A DNA stretch of 64,000 bases, taken from Bacteroidales bacterium. Lineage in GTDB: Bacteria; Bacteroidota; Bacteroidia; Bacteroidales; F082. The DNA lies in assembly GCA_017477425.1 (NCBI GenBank), contig JAFUVT010000007.1, positions 1-64,000 on the forward strand. Direction: 5' to 3'. The notes below the pieces were generated by a model. That model was given only the letters and a program-made list of their open reading frames with translations, searched no databases and was not told where the DNA came from. Shown here one piece after another: positions 1 to 7,744 of this stretch. Made by a program: the position numbers and the translations under genes. How positions within the stretch are numbered: position 1 is the stretch's first letter; each line of letters begins with the position of its first letter.

Positions 1-30
1 AAAACGGTTCTCAGGGATGCGTTATGCCTA

Positions 31-69
31 AAAGGATGCGTGGCTTTAAAGGCCGCGTATCCTTTTTTT
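31..69 (+). terminator. Rho-independent terminator of an upstream gene
   Basis: A 14-bp stem (31-44 with 52-65, two G-T wobbles) closes a 7-nt loop and runs into a T tract at 62-69. It would end transcription from a gene left of the window. Only about 40 bp separated it from the first gene of the DGR cluster before the IS element inserted. Confidence 0.75.
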
Positions 70-81
70 ATTGTCAATCCT

Positions 82-1411
82 TAGTACTGTTGCGTTAATT
101 ATTAAACATTAGAATAAAGTTGGTTCATTGACATCTTGGTTTTGATTGAGAAGGTCGTTTTGCGGATTGGTGAGCAGGGTTGTGATGTCGGTTTTTGAGA
201 GTGCCGAGACACCAAGCAGGGTTGCGACTTCGGTGATGGTGTAGGGGCAGCCCTTTATCGAGGCCTTGATTCTCGCCACTATCAGGTAGGTGCAGATGGC
301 GGTCCAAAGGTGTGTCTTTACGGCGTTTTCCGTGTGTCCCCAGAAGGACTTGACGGTCAGGTTTTGCTTGATCCACTTGAAGAAAGTCTCTATCTGCCAG
401 CGGTTCCGATACAGGTTGGCCACGTCAAGAGGCCCAACATTGGTGAGGTTGGTGATGAAAACCAGCACCTCGCTGCTGTCAGGGTCGATGAACTCTACCA
501 TCCTGAAGTTCTCGGGGTAGAGTTTGCTCGGCTTGTAGCCCGTCAGACGGATGGTGCGGTCACTGACGAGTCCTGTGGAACGGTCGATGTTGTAATTGAC
601 ATCGACCACCTCGTAGCGCATGTTGCTCTTCGCTCGCGTGACCCAATAGGCATCGTGCTTGCTGATGTTGTAGAGTGCCGCGAAGTCCACGTAAGCCTTG
701 TCCATCACATAGATTGCCCATGGGATTATCTCGATGACATCCAGCATGTTGCTGTCGTGCCATTTGCCGTGGGTGACATGGATGAAGGCGGGGATGCTGC
801 CCCTCAGATCAAGGACGGCGTGCATCTTGACAGCTCCTCGGTCGTACTTGCCGTAAGCCCACATCATCAGTTTGATGCTGCAAGACACTGTTGTGGAGTC
901 GATGGCGAAAATCTCCCAACCGGGGAGGTCAACATCGGGGACGGGCTCTTTTGCATAGAGTGGCCTGACCAAACCTATCAGCACAAGCCCGAGTTCCTCC
1001 CAGATGCGGCAGTCACGGTCGCGGTTCGCTCTCGAAAGCGAGGAGACATTCACCGTCTGGCGGAACCCCAACGGGTATAGGATCCTCTGATGTGCCTTGA
1101 GGCACAGGCAGATGTCGCGGATGGAGTCGCAGGCCGTCAGTTGGCCGAACATCAGATGGAGAAACAGGTTGTAACAACTCAACTCGCGAACGTGATAGTC
1201 GCCGTTGTACTTGCGCACAATGCGGTCGAACTCGTATCTCGGGATAAAATCGGCCACTTGGGCGAAAACATACCTACCTTTGTTCATAATATTGCAGCAT
1301 TAGGCCGCAAAATTACTTCTCAATTTCAAATCAAAAAATCAAAGAACGCTTATAATATACTATATATCAATTATTTACAAAGAAATTTCAAAAATTAACG
1401 CAACACTAATA
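82..1411 (-). mobile_element. Complete IS4-type insertion sequence with 9-bp target duplication
   Basis: The ends are 19-bp inverted repeats matching at 17 of 19 positions: 82-100 reads TAGTACTGTTGCGTTAATT and the complement of 1393-1411 reads TATTAGTGTTGCGTTAATT. The element is flanked directly by the 9-bp direct repeat GTCAATCCT at 73-81 and 1412-1420, the expected target-site duplication. It contains one intact transposase gene on the minus strand. The 1330-bp length is normal for IS4-group elements. It sits between a terminator and the first gene of the kinase/DGR cluster, about 40 bp before that start codon. Confidence 0.9.
109..1287 (-). CDS. IS4-family transposase (DUF4372 + DDE domain)
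   Basis: This 392-residue protein catalyses cut-and-paste transposition of the surrounding element. The N-terminal 70 or so residues (FAQVADFIPRYEFDRIV and the following SIRDI) are the DUF4372 type found at the front of many Bacteroidota IS4-like transposases. The catalytic region follows: FAIDSTTVS carries the first Asp, VMDKAYVDF the second, and YRNRWQIETFFKWIKQ matches the Y-R-E-K signature with the catalytic Glu. The frame is intact and full length, so the copy could be active. It points away from the DGR cluster. Confidence 0.93.
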   Translation of the reverse strand: MNKGRYVFAQVADFIPRYEFDRIVRKYNGDYHVRELSCYNLFLHLMFGQLTACDSIRDICLCLKAHQRILYPLGFRQTVNVSSLSRANRDRDCRIWEELGLVLIGLVRPLYAKEPVPDVDLPGWEIFAIDSTTVSCSIKLMMWAYGKYDRGAVKMHAVLDLRGSIPAFIHVTHGKWHDSNMLDVIEIIPWAIYVMDKAYVDFAALYNISKHDAYWVTRAKSNMRYEVVDVNYNIDRSTGLVSDRTIRLTGYKPSKLYPENFRMVEFIDPDSSEVLVFITNLTNVGPLDVANLYRNRWQIETFFKWIKQNLTVKSFWGHTENAVKTHLWTAICTYLIVARIKASIKGCPYTITEVATLLGVSALSKTDITTLLTNPQNDLLNQNQDVNEPTLF

Positions 1412-1450
1412 GTCAATCCTAAAGAATAAACATCTAAAAATTAAACGAAT

Positions 1451-2674
1451 ATGAACGACGAAACCATTTTTGACCCGAAAGAGGTCAACGAAGAAAAACA
1501 AGGCAACATGCCTATCGACAACGAAGAAACGGTGTTGGGAGAATACCAGAATCCGACCGAAAACACCGAGCCACAAAGCAAGAAAAGACGTGACCTGAAG
1601 ACGGCGGGCATTGCTGGTGCGGCTGGCGTGGCAGGTGCCGCCATTGGCGTGCTGACACCTGTAAACGTTTTCCCTGTATCGCCCGAAGACGGCAACGAAA
1701 TTGATGAGATTGGAGAGCCTGAAGCAGCTCTTTCTTCATCAAGCCATCTCCAAGGCCACGACATGCCTGTGGCCACGGGTGTGAACGATTCGATGAGTTT
1801 CAACCAAGCCTTTGCCGCTGCAAGGCAGGAGGTGGGCGCAGGCGGCATCTTTGTGTGGCATGGGCATACCTACGGCACCTACTACGCCAACGAATGGAAT
1901 GCCATGTCGCCAGAGGAGCACGACCAGTACTGGGCAGATGTGCACCACACCACTTCGAATATCCATTACGAGCCAACGCCCGATCCGGATCCAATACCTA
2001 CTCCTGAACCCGATCCAGATCCCGAACCCACACCAACGTCGAATCCCCAAGCGCTCAACCTGAACGAGGAAGACATCATAGAGGCCTACGACCTCGACGG
2101 CGATGGACAAGTTGACGCAGTCGTGGTGGATGCCAACGGCAACGACATTCCCGATGCCATCCTTGACACCACAGGCGACGGCCACTTCGATACACTCGTC
2201 CTTGATATTGAAGAAGACCAAGCTGGAGCAGTGGTGGAAATCGATGGCGTGAATATCAGTAGCTCGGCGGAACCCAATCTGGTGGAGCCTGTTGACCCGG
2301 TGGAAGGCAACACGCTTGTGCTCAACGAAAGCGACGTGTATGAAGCCGCTGACATGAGCGGCGACGGACAGGTTGACACCCTCATCGTGGATGCCGACGG
2401 CAACGACAACCTCGACCTCGTCCTTGACACCACGGGCAACGGTCAGTTTGACACATTGATTCTCGACCCGGGCGTTGATGAACAAGGTAACCTCGTCATC
2501 GATGAAAACAACGTCAGCAGCATCGACGGCGTCATCCTCACCAACGACGCGCCGTTGGACAACCCCGAAAACGAGTTCATCGCCGAGAGCCCCGACATTG
2601 ACGACACGGCCTACGTCGCGCACGACCCCGACATCACCATCGACAACCACATGGATATGAACGACTTTGCGTAA
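1451..2674 (+). CDS. Acidic protein with glycine-zipper segment and DxDGDG repeats
   Basis: This 407-residue protein has no family I can name. Residues 1-48 are acidic and polar and include EETVLGEY. A small-residue hydrophobic stretch (TAGIAGAAGVAGAAIGVL) follows, possibly a membrane or glycine-zipper segment. A block around GGIFVWHGHTYGTYYANEW comes next, then a Pro-Asp-Glu linker. The last third holds two long repeats with DLDGDGQVDAVVVDANGND-type loops, like calcium-binding thrombospondin-3 or dockerin repeats. It is the first gene of the cluster and lies 5 bp before the FHA gene, so it is probably co-transcribed. A role as substrate or scaffold of the kinases is inference. Confidence 0.8.
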   Translation: MNDETIFDPKEVNEEKQGNMPIDNEETVLGEYQNPTENTEPQSKKRRDLKTAGIAGAAGVAGAAIGVLTPVNVFPVSPEDGNEIDEIGEPEAALSSSSHLQGHDMPVATGVNDSMSFNQAFAAARQEVGAGGIFVWHGHTYGTYYANEWNAMSPEEHDQYWADVHHTTSNIHYEPTPDPDPIPTPEPDPDPEPTPTSNPQALNLNEEDIIEAYDLDGDGQVDAVVVDANGNDIPDAILDTTGDGHFDTLVLDIEEDQAGAVVEIDGVNISSSAEPNLVEPVDPVEGNTLVLNESDVYEAADMSGDGQVDTLIVDADGNDNLDLVLDTTGNGQFDTLILDPGVDEQGNLVIDENNVSSIDGVILTNDAPLDNPENEFIAESPDIDDTAYVAHDPDITIDNHMDMNDFA

Positions 2675-2679
2675 TCGCT

Positions 2680-3234
2680 ATGGCCAAGACATTGAAAATC
2701 ACCAAGGCCTGTCCCAAGTGCGGCACGGCTATGCCCATCCTCATCGCTGAGGCCGACCTGGGCAAGACGAAGCAGGTGGCCTGCCCCAAGTGTGGCGCCC
2801 ACTACAACATTCCGATTCCTATGACCTACGCCTCGAAGTTTGAGAGCGACCCGACCTTGGGCGGCAACGAGCCTGACCGCTCGTTGCTGCTCGAGGTGAT
2901 GGCCAACGCCACTACTGCATACCAAACTTTCAACCTGACTTCCGACTACTACACCATTGGCCGCAAAAACAGCAGTGGACCGGAGCATCGTCCCGACGTG
3001 GAGGTGGAGACCACCGACAAGAAGATGAGCCGTAAACATGCAGCCATTCGCAAGAAAGGCAAGACGGGCTTCACGCTGAAAGACCTCGGCAGTAAGAATG
3101 GCGTTTGGCTGAACGGAAACAAAATGGATGCTGAAGAAGAGGTCTATCTCTCCGACGGCGACCAAATTCGTCTCGGTGAAACGACCTTCCGTGTGAACAT
3201 TGCCGAACTATCAGATAACGATTTGACTTGTTGA
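2680..3234 (+). CDS. Zinc-ribbon/FHA domain protein
   Basis: This 184-residue cytoplasmic protein starts with a CxxC...CxxC zinc ribbon (C11, C14, C35, C38). An FHA domain fills the C-terminal half: IGRK around residue 94, SRKHAAI around 117-123 and GSKNGVWLNG at 137-146. FHA domains bind phosphothreonine peptides, so this is a likely reader of threonines phosphorylated by the neighbouring kinases. There is no signal peptide or membrane segment. It follows the previous gene by 5 bp and is followed by a palindromic repeat, then kinase 1. Confidence 0.92.
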   Translation: MAKTLKITKACPKCGTAMPILIAEADLGKTKQVACPKCGAHYNIPIPMTYASKFESDPTLGGNEPDRSLLLEVMANATTAYQTFNLTSDYYTIGRKNSSGPEHRPDVEVETTDKKMSRKHAAIRKKGKTGFTLKDLGSKNGVWLNGNKMDAEEEVYLSDGDQIRLGETTFRVNIAELSDNDLTC

Positions 3235-3242
3235 ATTTCCAT

Positions 3243-3270
3243 ATAGAGACGTGCCATGGCGCGTCTCTAT
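3243..3270. repeat. 28-bp REP-like palindrome upstream of kinase 1
   Basis: ATAGAGACG and its complement CGTCTCTAT enclose GCCATGGC, giving a near-perfect palindrome. From memory, sequences of this kind are common dispersed repeats in Bacteroidales. It contains an ATG at 3256 in frame with the kinase, which makes that start doubtful and favours the ATG at 3301. Confidence 0.7.
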
Positions 3271-3300
3271 AACAATTCAGCCATCAAAATTCAACGACAA

Positions 3301-5355
3301 ATGACCCAAGAAGAGTTTTTCAATCGTTACACCTACAGCCCAAGCCGTGACCGCATTGGTGGCGGCGGCTTTGGTACAGTGTATAAGGCCTACGACAACG
3401 TGCTGCATCGCGAGGTGGCCATCAAGGTCAGCGAGGTGAAGGTTACCGCTGATGGCAAGAAGACTTTCTCACTGAAAGACGAGTTTGAGGCTTTGGCTCA
3501 TGTGCCCAAGCACCCCAACATCGCCAATTATGAGGAGTTCTATTCCTTCGAGATGCCCACAGGAATCAATGACCTTGCTGTCATGCAATATTATCCCGAC
3601 GGCAATCTCGGCAATGCCATTAAGCAAGGCCTGACGGCTGAGCAAAAGGAAGACATCGCCACCCAACTGTTGGAAGGCATTGACTTCCTGCACAAGCACA
3701 AGGTGGTGCACCGCGACCTGAAGCCTGGCAACATCCTCATCGTGAAACACGGTGGTCGCATTATCCCGCTTATCACCGACTTCGGTCTGAGCAAGGCCGC
3801 AGGCGTGGCGGACGGCAGCGTGTTCAGCAACAGCTTTGGTGCAGGCACACCGCGTTATAGCTCGCCGGAGCAGTTGCAAGGCAAGCCCTTGCGCCTCAAC
3901 ACCGACCTTTGGTCTTATGGAGCCATCCTCTACGAGTTGTTCACCAGCGAACAATTGTTCAGTGCAGGCAGTGGCGCGGCCAACACCGCCCAGGCCGACA
4001 TGGAGATCTACAACAAGATTGTGAACGGCAACGTGCAGAACCTTGGCCGAATGCCCGAAAAATGGCGGCGTGTGGCGGAGCGATGCTTGGTGGTGGATGC
4101 CACGAAGCGTGCCAAGGACGCGGCGGAGCTGTTTGGCATTATCCGGGGTGATGACGACGAGACCGAGGTGACAGACGGCGCCAAAGGAGGGGCTGCTCCC
4201 AAACAGCCTGTACAACCGCCGAAAGAAAAACCTGAAACGAAGCCGTCCGATACTTCCGATAAGCCTAAGACGGCCCTTTGGATAGCCCTTGGGGCTGTAG
4301 CGGTAGCTATTCTCTTGTTTTTGCTTCTGAAGCCCAGACCTCAATCTCAACCTACCAGCCCCGATACCCTTGCCTACGAAGCCTGCCAGACCGTGGCCGA
4401 CTACCGTGCCTACATGCGCGACTACGGGCGCAACGCCTTGCACTACAACGACGCCAAGGCTTTTGTGGAACAACACGAAGCCGACAGCACCGCCAAGGCG
4501 CAACAGGCCGTCGCCCTCGCCCAGGCTCAGCAGCAGGCCGAGGCCGAAGCGCAAGCCCAAGCCGAGGCGGAGAAGAAGGAAGAAGCCGCCTACAAGAAAT
4601 GCACCACCATTGCCGCTTGCGACAGCTATTTGAAGACTTACCCCAAAGGCAAGTATGTGGAAGAGGTGAAGGCCAAGAAAGCCGATTTGGAGGAAAAAGC
4701 CAAGCAAGAAGCCCTGGCCAAAGCCGAAGCCGAACAAAAAGGCGGCAACGGCAGCGCTGGCGGCCACGACTACGTAGACCTCGGCCTGCCGAGCGGCACG
4801 TTGTGGGCCACCTGCAACATAGGCGCGAGCAAGCCCGAAGGCTATGGCAACTACTACGCATGGGGCGAGACCTCCACCAAGAGCACCTACAACTGGAGCA
4901 CCTACAAATACGCCAACGGTGCCTACGACAAGCTGACCAAGTATTGCAACAAGAGCGACTACGGCAACAACGGCTTCACCGACAACCTGACGGCCTTGCA
5001 AAGTGGCGACGATCCCGCAGCTTCCAACTGGGGCAGCGGATGGCGCACACCGAGCAAGGCGCAGTGGGACGAGCTGTTGAGCAACACCACCAACCAGTGG
5101 ACGACCAAAAACGGCGTGAAAGGCCGGCAGTTCACCTCGAAGAAGAACGGCCAGACGCTCTTCCTGCCCGCCGCTGGCTACCGTTGGGACTCGGAGCTCC
5201 TCAGCGCTGGCTCCAGCGGTGACTACTGGTCGAGGTCGCTCGACACCGACTACCCGAGCAGCGCGTGGTACCTCAACTTCGGCTCGGACGACTGCCGCAT
5301 GAACATCAGCAACCGCGACCTCGGCTTCAGTGTGCGCCCTGTCCGTCAGAACTAA
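3301..5355 (+). CDS. Receptor-like Ser/Thr kinase with DGR-diversified lectin domain (kinase 1)
   Basis: The protein has 684 residues from ATG 3301; an in-frame ATG at 3256 lies inside a palindrome. Residues 1-275 form a complete Hanks-type kinase: GGGGFGTV loop, VAIK Lys42, HRDLKPGN at 137-144, DFG at 160-162 and SSPEQ in the activation segment. A membrane span (ALWIALGAVAVAILLFLLL, about 325-343) is followed by an Ala/Glu/Gln-rich coiled coil. From about 489 comes a FISUMP/DUF1566-like domain of the C-type-lectin/FGE fold (YVDLGLPSGTLWATCNIGAS). Its last 64 residues, 620-683, are variable repeat 1. By topology the kinase faces the cytoplasm and the hypervariable binding face the periplasm. 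The ligand is unknown. Confidence 0.9.
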   Translation: MTQEEFFNRYTYSPSRDRIGGGGFGTVYKAYDNVLHREVAIKVSEVKVTADGKKTFSLKDEFEALAHVPKHPNIANYEEFYSFEMPTGINDLAVMQYYPDGNLGNAIKQGLTAEQKEDIATQLLEGIDFLHKHKVVHRDLKPGNILIVKHGGRIIPLITDFGLSKAAGVADGSVFSNSFGAGTPRYSSPEQLQGKPLRLNTDLWSYGAILYELFTSEQLFSAGSGAANTAQADMEIYNKIVNGNVQNLGRMPEKWRRVAERCLVVDATKRAKDAAELFGIIRGDDDETEVTDGAKGGAAPKQPVQPPKEKPETKPSDTSDKPKTALWIALGAVAVAILLFLLLKPRPQSQPTSPDTLAYEACQTVADYRAYMRDYGRNALHYNDAKAFVEQHEADSTAKAQQAVALAQAQQQAEAEAQAQAEAEKKEEAAYKKCTTIAACDSYLKTYPKGKYVEEVKAKKADLEEKAKQEALAKAEAEQKGGNGSAGGHDYVDLGLPSGTLWATCNIGASKPEGYGNYYAWGETSTKSTYNWSTYKYANGAYDKLTKYCNKSDYGNNGFTDNLTALQSGDDPAASNWGSGWRTPSKAQWDELLSNTTNQWTTKNGVKGRQFTSKKNGQTLFLPAAGYRWDSELLSAGSSGDYWSRSLDTDYPSSAWYLNFGSDDCRMNISNRDLGFSVRPVRQN
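5158..5349 (+). repeat. DGR variable repeat VR1 (in kinase 1)
   Basis: These 192 bp match the template repeat at 6191-6382 except for 20 substitutions, all at template adenines. Sixteen of the 19 AAC codons are changed (to TAC, AGC, GAC, CTC, GGC, CGC or ATC) and three are unchanged (codons 40, 49 and 52). No other position differs. The repeat ends with the identical 27-bp block expected to contain the initiation-of-mutagenic-homology site; identity stops three codons before the kinase stop codon is complete. Confidence 0.97.
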
Positions 5356-5385
5356 TCCTAGTTCCGTTCGCATACGGGCAAGGGA

Positions 5386-5451
5386 GCAAAACTTGTCGGG
5401 CGTGGGCGCCCGCGGCAGCGGGCACGAAGGCCCACGTGCGGCAAGTTTTGC
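5386..5451. other. Large hairpin downstream of VR1
   Basis: Arms at 5386-5407 and 5430-5451 (22 nt each) pair with 19 Watson-Crick pairs, two wobbles and one mismatch. Inside sits a second perfect hairpin, GCCCGC-GGCA-GCGGGC, at 5408-5423. A small CCGT...ACGG stem precedes it, starting at about 5363. There is no T tract, so a terminator is unlikely. In the Bordetella phage DGR a hairpin or cruciform just 3' of the VR is needed for efficient retrohoming; this has the right position. VR2 has a counterpart at 12289-12356. Confidence 0.85.
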
Positions 5452-5498
5452 ACAGGTTGAGATTTTGAATATTAGATCTTGAATTTGAAATACGTAAG

Positions 5499-6038
5499 AT
5501 GTCACAACTGAAAGAAATACTGCAAATAGAAATCGAGCGCAACACGTTGGAACAATGCACGGCAATCCACCTGTTCCGCGAAGGTACCTTCTATCGCGCC
5601 TACGAATGGAGCGCGTGGCTATGCCAGCGTTTTTTTCCTGAACTGAAGGTCACCCACCGGCTACTGAAAAGCGGTGACGACATCGTATTCGTTGGCTTCC
5701 CGCTCACCAGTATCGACCGCTACACGCCCCAAGGTGCAACCATTGCACCCACAGGTGAAAACAGCATCGACATCATCCTGCCAGCCGACGTGTTGCCCGC
5801 TGATGCCAAAACAGAGATGCTTGCAGGGGACTTCACCAACTGGAAACAGAGTCAACCATTGACAGAGGCATCGAAGAAGAAAGTAGAGGAGAGCAGGGTT
5901 GAGGCCGCAAGGAACGCGCACCCGCGCCTTACCGACGTGATGCTCCGTATTCTCGCCTTCCCCATCGAGCAACGCTCACCCATGGAGTGCATGGTGTTTC
6001 TTGCCGATATGAAAAAACAAATCTCTGAAATCATTTGA
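5499..6038 (+). CDS. MutS-domain-I-like DGR accessory protein
   Basis: This 179-residue protein sits between VR1 and the template repeat, where DGRs carry their accessory gene. It does not look like the helical Avd protein. Residues 20-75 resemble the N-terminal domain I of MutS: TAIHLFREGTFYRAYEWSAWL corresponds to the MutS FYE region and GFPLTSIDRYTP to the MutS block before the first helix pair. From memory, MutS-like proteins are a known alternative DGR accessory class. The ATPase and clamp domains of MutS are absent. The C-terminal 60 residues look helical and basic. It probably assists cDNA priming or template binding with the reverse transcriptase. Confidence 0.72.
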   Translation: MSQLKEILQIEIERNTLEQCTAIHLFREGTFYRAYEWSAWLCQRFFPELKVTHRLLKSGDDIVFVGFPLTSIDRYTPQGATIAPTGENSIDIILPADVLPADAKTEMLAGDFTNWKQSQPLTEASKKKVEESRVEAARNAHPRLTDVMLRILAFPIEQRSPMECMVFLADMKKQISEII

Positions 6039-6190
6039 ACACTACAACGGAACATATTAGGGTAAGTTCACAGGCGGTCGGCCCACGGCTTTGCGCGTCG
6101 CGGGAAAGCACCGATGAGGCTGTTGGCTTGCAAAGGCATTCCTTCGGCCTCGAAAACAAACAGACCGCTGACGCTAACGTGAGGTGGCAC

Positions 6191-6382
6191 CTCTTCCTGC
6201 CCGCCGCTGGCAACCGTTGGGACTCGGAGCTCAACAACGCTGGCTCCAACGGTAACTACTGGTCGAGGTCGCTCAACACCGACAACCCGAACAACGCGTG
6301 GAACCTCAACTTCAACTCGGACGACTGCAACATGAACAACAACAACCGCAACAACGGCTTCAGTGTGCGCCCTGTCCGTCAG
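6191..6382 (+). repeat. DGR template repeat (TR)
   Basis: This 192-bp repeat lies just 5' of the reverse transcriptase core. Read in the frame of the targets it has 64 codons, 19 of them AAC. AAC mutated at both adenines gives NNC, which encodes 15 amino acids and never a stop. Both variable repeats match it outside adenines, except for one edge base in VR2. The final 27 bp (6356-6382) are the conserved 3' block. The frame is open and continuous with the reverse transcriptase reading frame. Confidence 0.97.
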
Positions 6383-6385
6383 CAC

Positions 6386-7702
6386 TTGCCTGAAAACTCC
6401 GTTTTCCGCCTGACGCGAGAACGGCTCCTCGCCGATCTCCGTCAGGCCTATTATGACGCACGGCGCCACAAGCGCAACAGACCCTATCAATTGCGCTTCG
6501 AGGCCAACCTCGAACAGAATTTGAACGAGTTGTGCGATATGCTTTGTTCGCGCACATACGCGCCTTTGCCGTCCACCTGCTTCATCATCACCGAACCCAA
6601 GAAACGCGAAGTGTTTGCGGCGCATTTCCGCGACCGCATCGTGCATCACCTTTATTATAATTACACCCACCAACTCTTTGAACGCACCTTCATCACCGAT
6701 AGTTATAGCTGCATCAAAAAACGAGGCACGCACTACGGTATCAACCGCCTCGAACAGCACATTCGTGGGGAGAGCCAGAACTACACGGTTCCATGTTATG
6801 TGATGAAGATGGACATCCGTGGCTACTTCATGCACATTAACCGAAAGAGGCTTCTCGAAATATGCGTTGCCACGCTAGACAAAATGGCCGCGCACCGTGT
6901 TTCGCGTCATCGACTGGAAACCTGGCAGGAACGCATCGACATGGGTTTTGTCAAGTATCTTACAGAGGTCATTGTCATGCAAAATCCCATTGAGAACTGC
7001 CACATGAGAGGCAGTGAAACCGACTGGGATGGTTTGCCTTCCGACAAAAGTTTGTTCCATTCGCCCGAGGGGTGCGGCCTGCCCATCGGCAACCTCACGT
7101 CGCAGCTTTTCAGCAACGTCTATCTCAACGTTCTCGACCAGTTCATGAAACGAGAGCTGAAATGCAAGCACTACGGCCGTTATGTTGATGACTTCTATGT
7201 GGTCAGTGCCGACAAGGAATGGCTGCTTTCTATAGTGCCGAAAGTGAGGGAAGCCTTGTCAGAGCGTCTGGGTCTCGAATTCCACGACGGCAAGCTGCAA
7301 CTGACCTCCGTGTGGCATGGCACCGAGTTTCTCGGCCACTGGCTGAAGCCGCACCGAATATATCTTTCGCGCAGCTGCGTCGGGCGCATCGACAGAAAAC
7401 TTGACCTCTTGGCTTCGGGAAGTCCCGAAAAATGGTCCGCTGCCCTCAATTCCTATTGCGGACTCATGTCGCATTGGAACAACTATAACCTAAGGAAAAA
7501 ACTTCTAACCCATCATCACGACTTCACCCGTATTGGTATGTTCAACCACGGTATCACCAAATTCAACGAATGCCAACTTGAAATACACGAAATTCCAGCA
7601 TCTGGAAGACGCGACTATCTTAACCGTAGGTCATTGACCTACGGAGACTCGTGTCGACGCAAAGCCCCGAAGGGGCGACAGCAACGCAGGCAGGCGGTGT
7701 GA
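6386..7702 (+). CDS. DGR reverse transcriptase
   Basis: This enzyme copies TR RNA into adenine-mutagenised cDNA that replaces the variable repeats. Visible motifs are KMDIRGYF (motif A Asp), PIGNLTSQLFSN (the IGxxxSQ signature that sets DGR enzymes apart from most group II intron and retron enzymes) and YVDDFYVV (catalytic YxDD, 7181-7192). A thumb-like region follows. The start is uncertain: the frame is open from TTG 6035, which overlaps the accessory gene, and runs through the whole TR; an ATG lies at 6332 inside the TR. I give TTG 6386, directly after the TR, leaving about 438 residues. The last 25 or so residues are encoded by two palindromic repeats and are probably not functional. Confidence 0.93.
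   Translation: MPENSVFRLTRERLLADLRQAYYDARRHKRNRPYQLRFEANLEQNLNELCDMLCSRTYAPLPSTCFIITEPKKREVFAAHFRDRIVHHLYYNYTHQLFERTFITDSYSCIKKRGTHYGINRLEQHIRGESQNYTVPCYVMKMDIRGYFMHINRKRLLEICVATLDKMAAHRVSRHRLETWQERIDMGFVKYLTEVIVMQNPIENCHMRGSETDWDGLPSDKSLFHSPEGCGLPIGNLTSQLFSNVYLNVLDQFMKRELKCKHYGRYVDDFYVVSADKEWLLSIVPKVREALSERLGLEFHDGKLQLTSVWHGTEFLGHWLKPHRIYLSRSCVGRIDRKLDLLASGSPEKWSAALNSYCGLMSHWNNYNLRKKLLTHHHDFTRIGMFNHGITKFNECQLEIHEIPASGRRDYLNRRSLTYGDSCRRKAPKGRQQRRQAV
7624..7644. repeat. Palindromic repeat in the 3' end of the reverse transcriptase gene
   Basis: CCGTAGGTC and its exact complement are separated by ATT, giving a perfect 9-bp stem. It is translated as part of the reverse transcriptase tail (NRRSLTYG). 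Confidence 0.7.
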
Positions 7703-7712
7703 ATCCCTGCCG
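7663..7712 (+). repeat. Two-hairpin dispersed repeat, copy 1
   Basis: It begins with the palindrome AGCCCCGAAGGGGCGACA, then a GGCAGG...CCTGCC stem. It is about 90 percent identical over 50 bp to the copy at 12371-12420 and related to those at 12442-12487 and 20195-20242. The first part encodes the C-terminal residues of the reverse transcriptase reading frame. Confidence 0.8.
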
Positions 7713-7744
7713 AAAAAAACGAAAACAAATAAAACATCAACAAT

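Noticed and set aside
3256-3300. Earlier start codon of kinase 1 at 3256
   Set aside because: The ATG is the centre of a dispersed 28-bp palindrome and the extra 15 residues do not belong to the kinase fold; ATG 3301 is the better start.
5386-5451. Hairpin after VR1 as a simple terminator
   Set aside because: It is long, nested, lacks a T tract, and its counterpart after VR2 keeps the structure with different sequence; a DGR target structure fits better.
3469-5565. 698-codon open frame on the minus strand opposite kinase 1
   Set aside because: It lies opposite the kinase with all its motifs; its translation is low-complexity Val/Gly/Ala/Leu-rich, an effect of codon bias. The same applies to long antisense frames at 34407-35741, 42968-44131 and 57287-58765.
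6035-7702. Reverse transcriptase as part of a retron or group II intron
   Set aside because: It has the IGxxxSQ motif, an adjacent A-rich template and two matching variable repeats; no maturase domain, intron RNA or msr/msd structure is visible.
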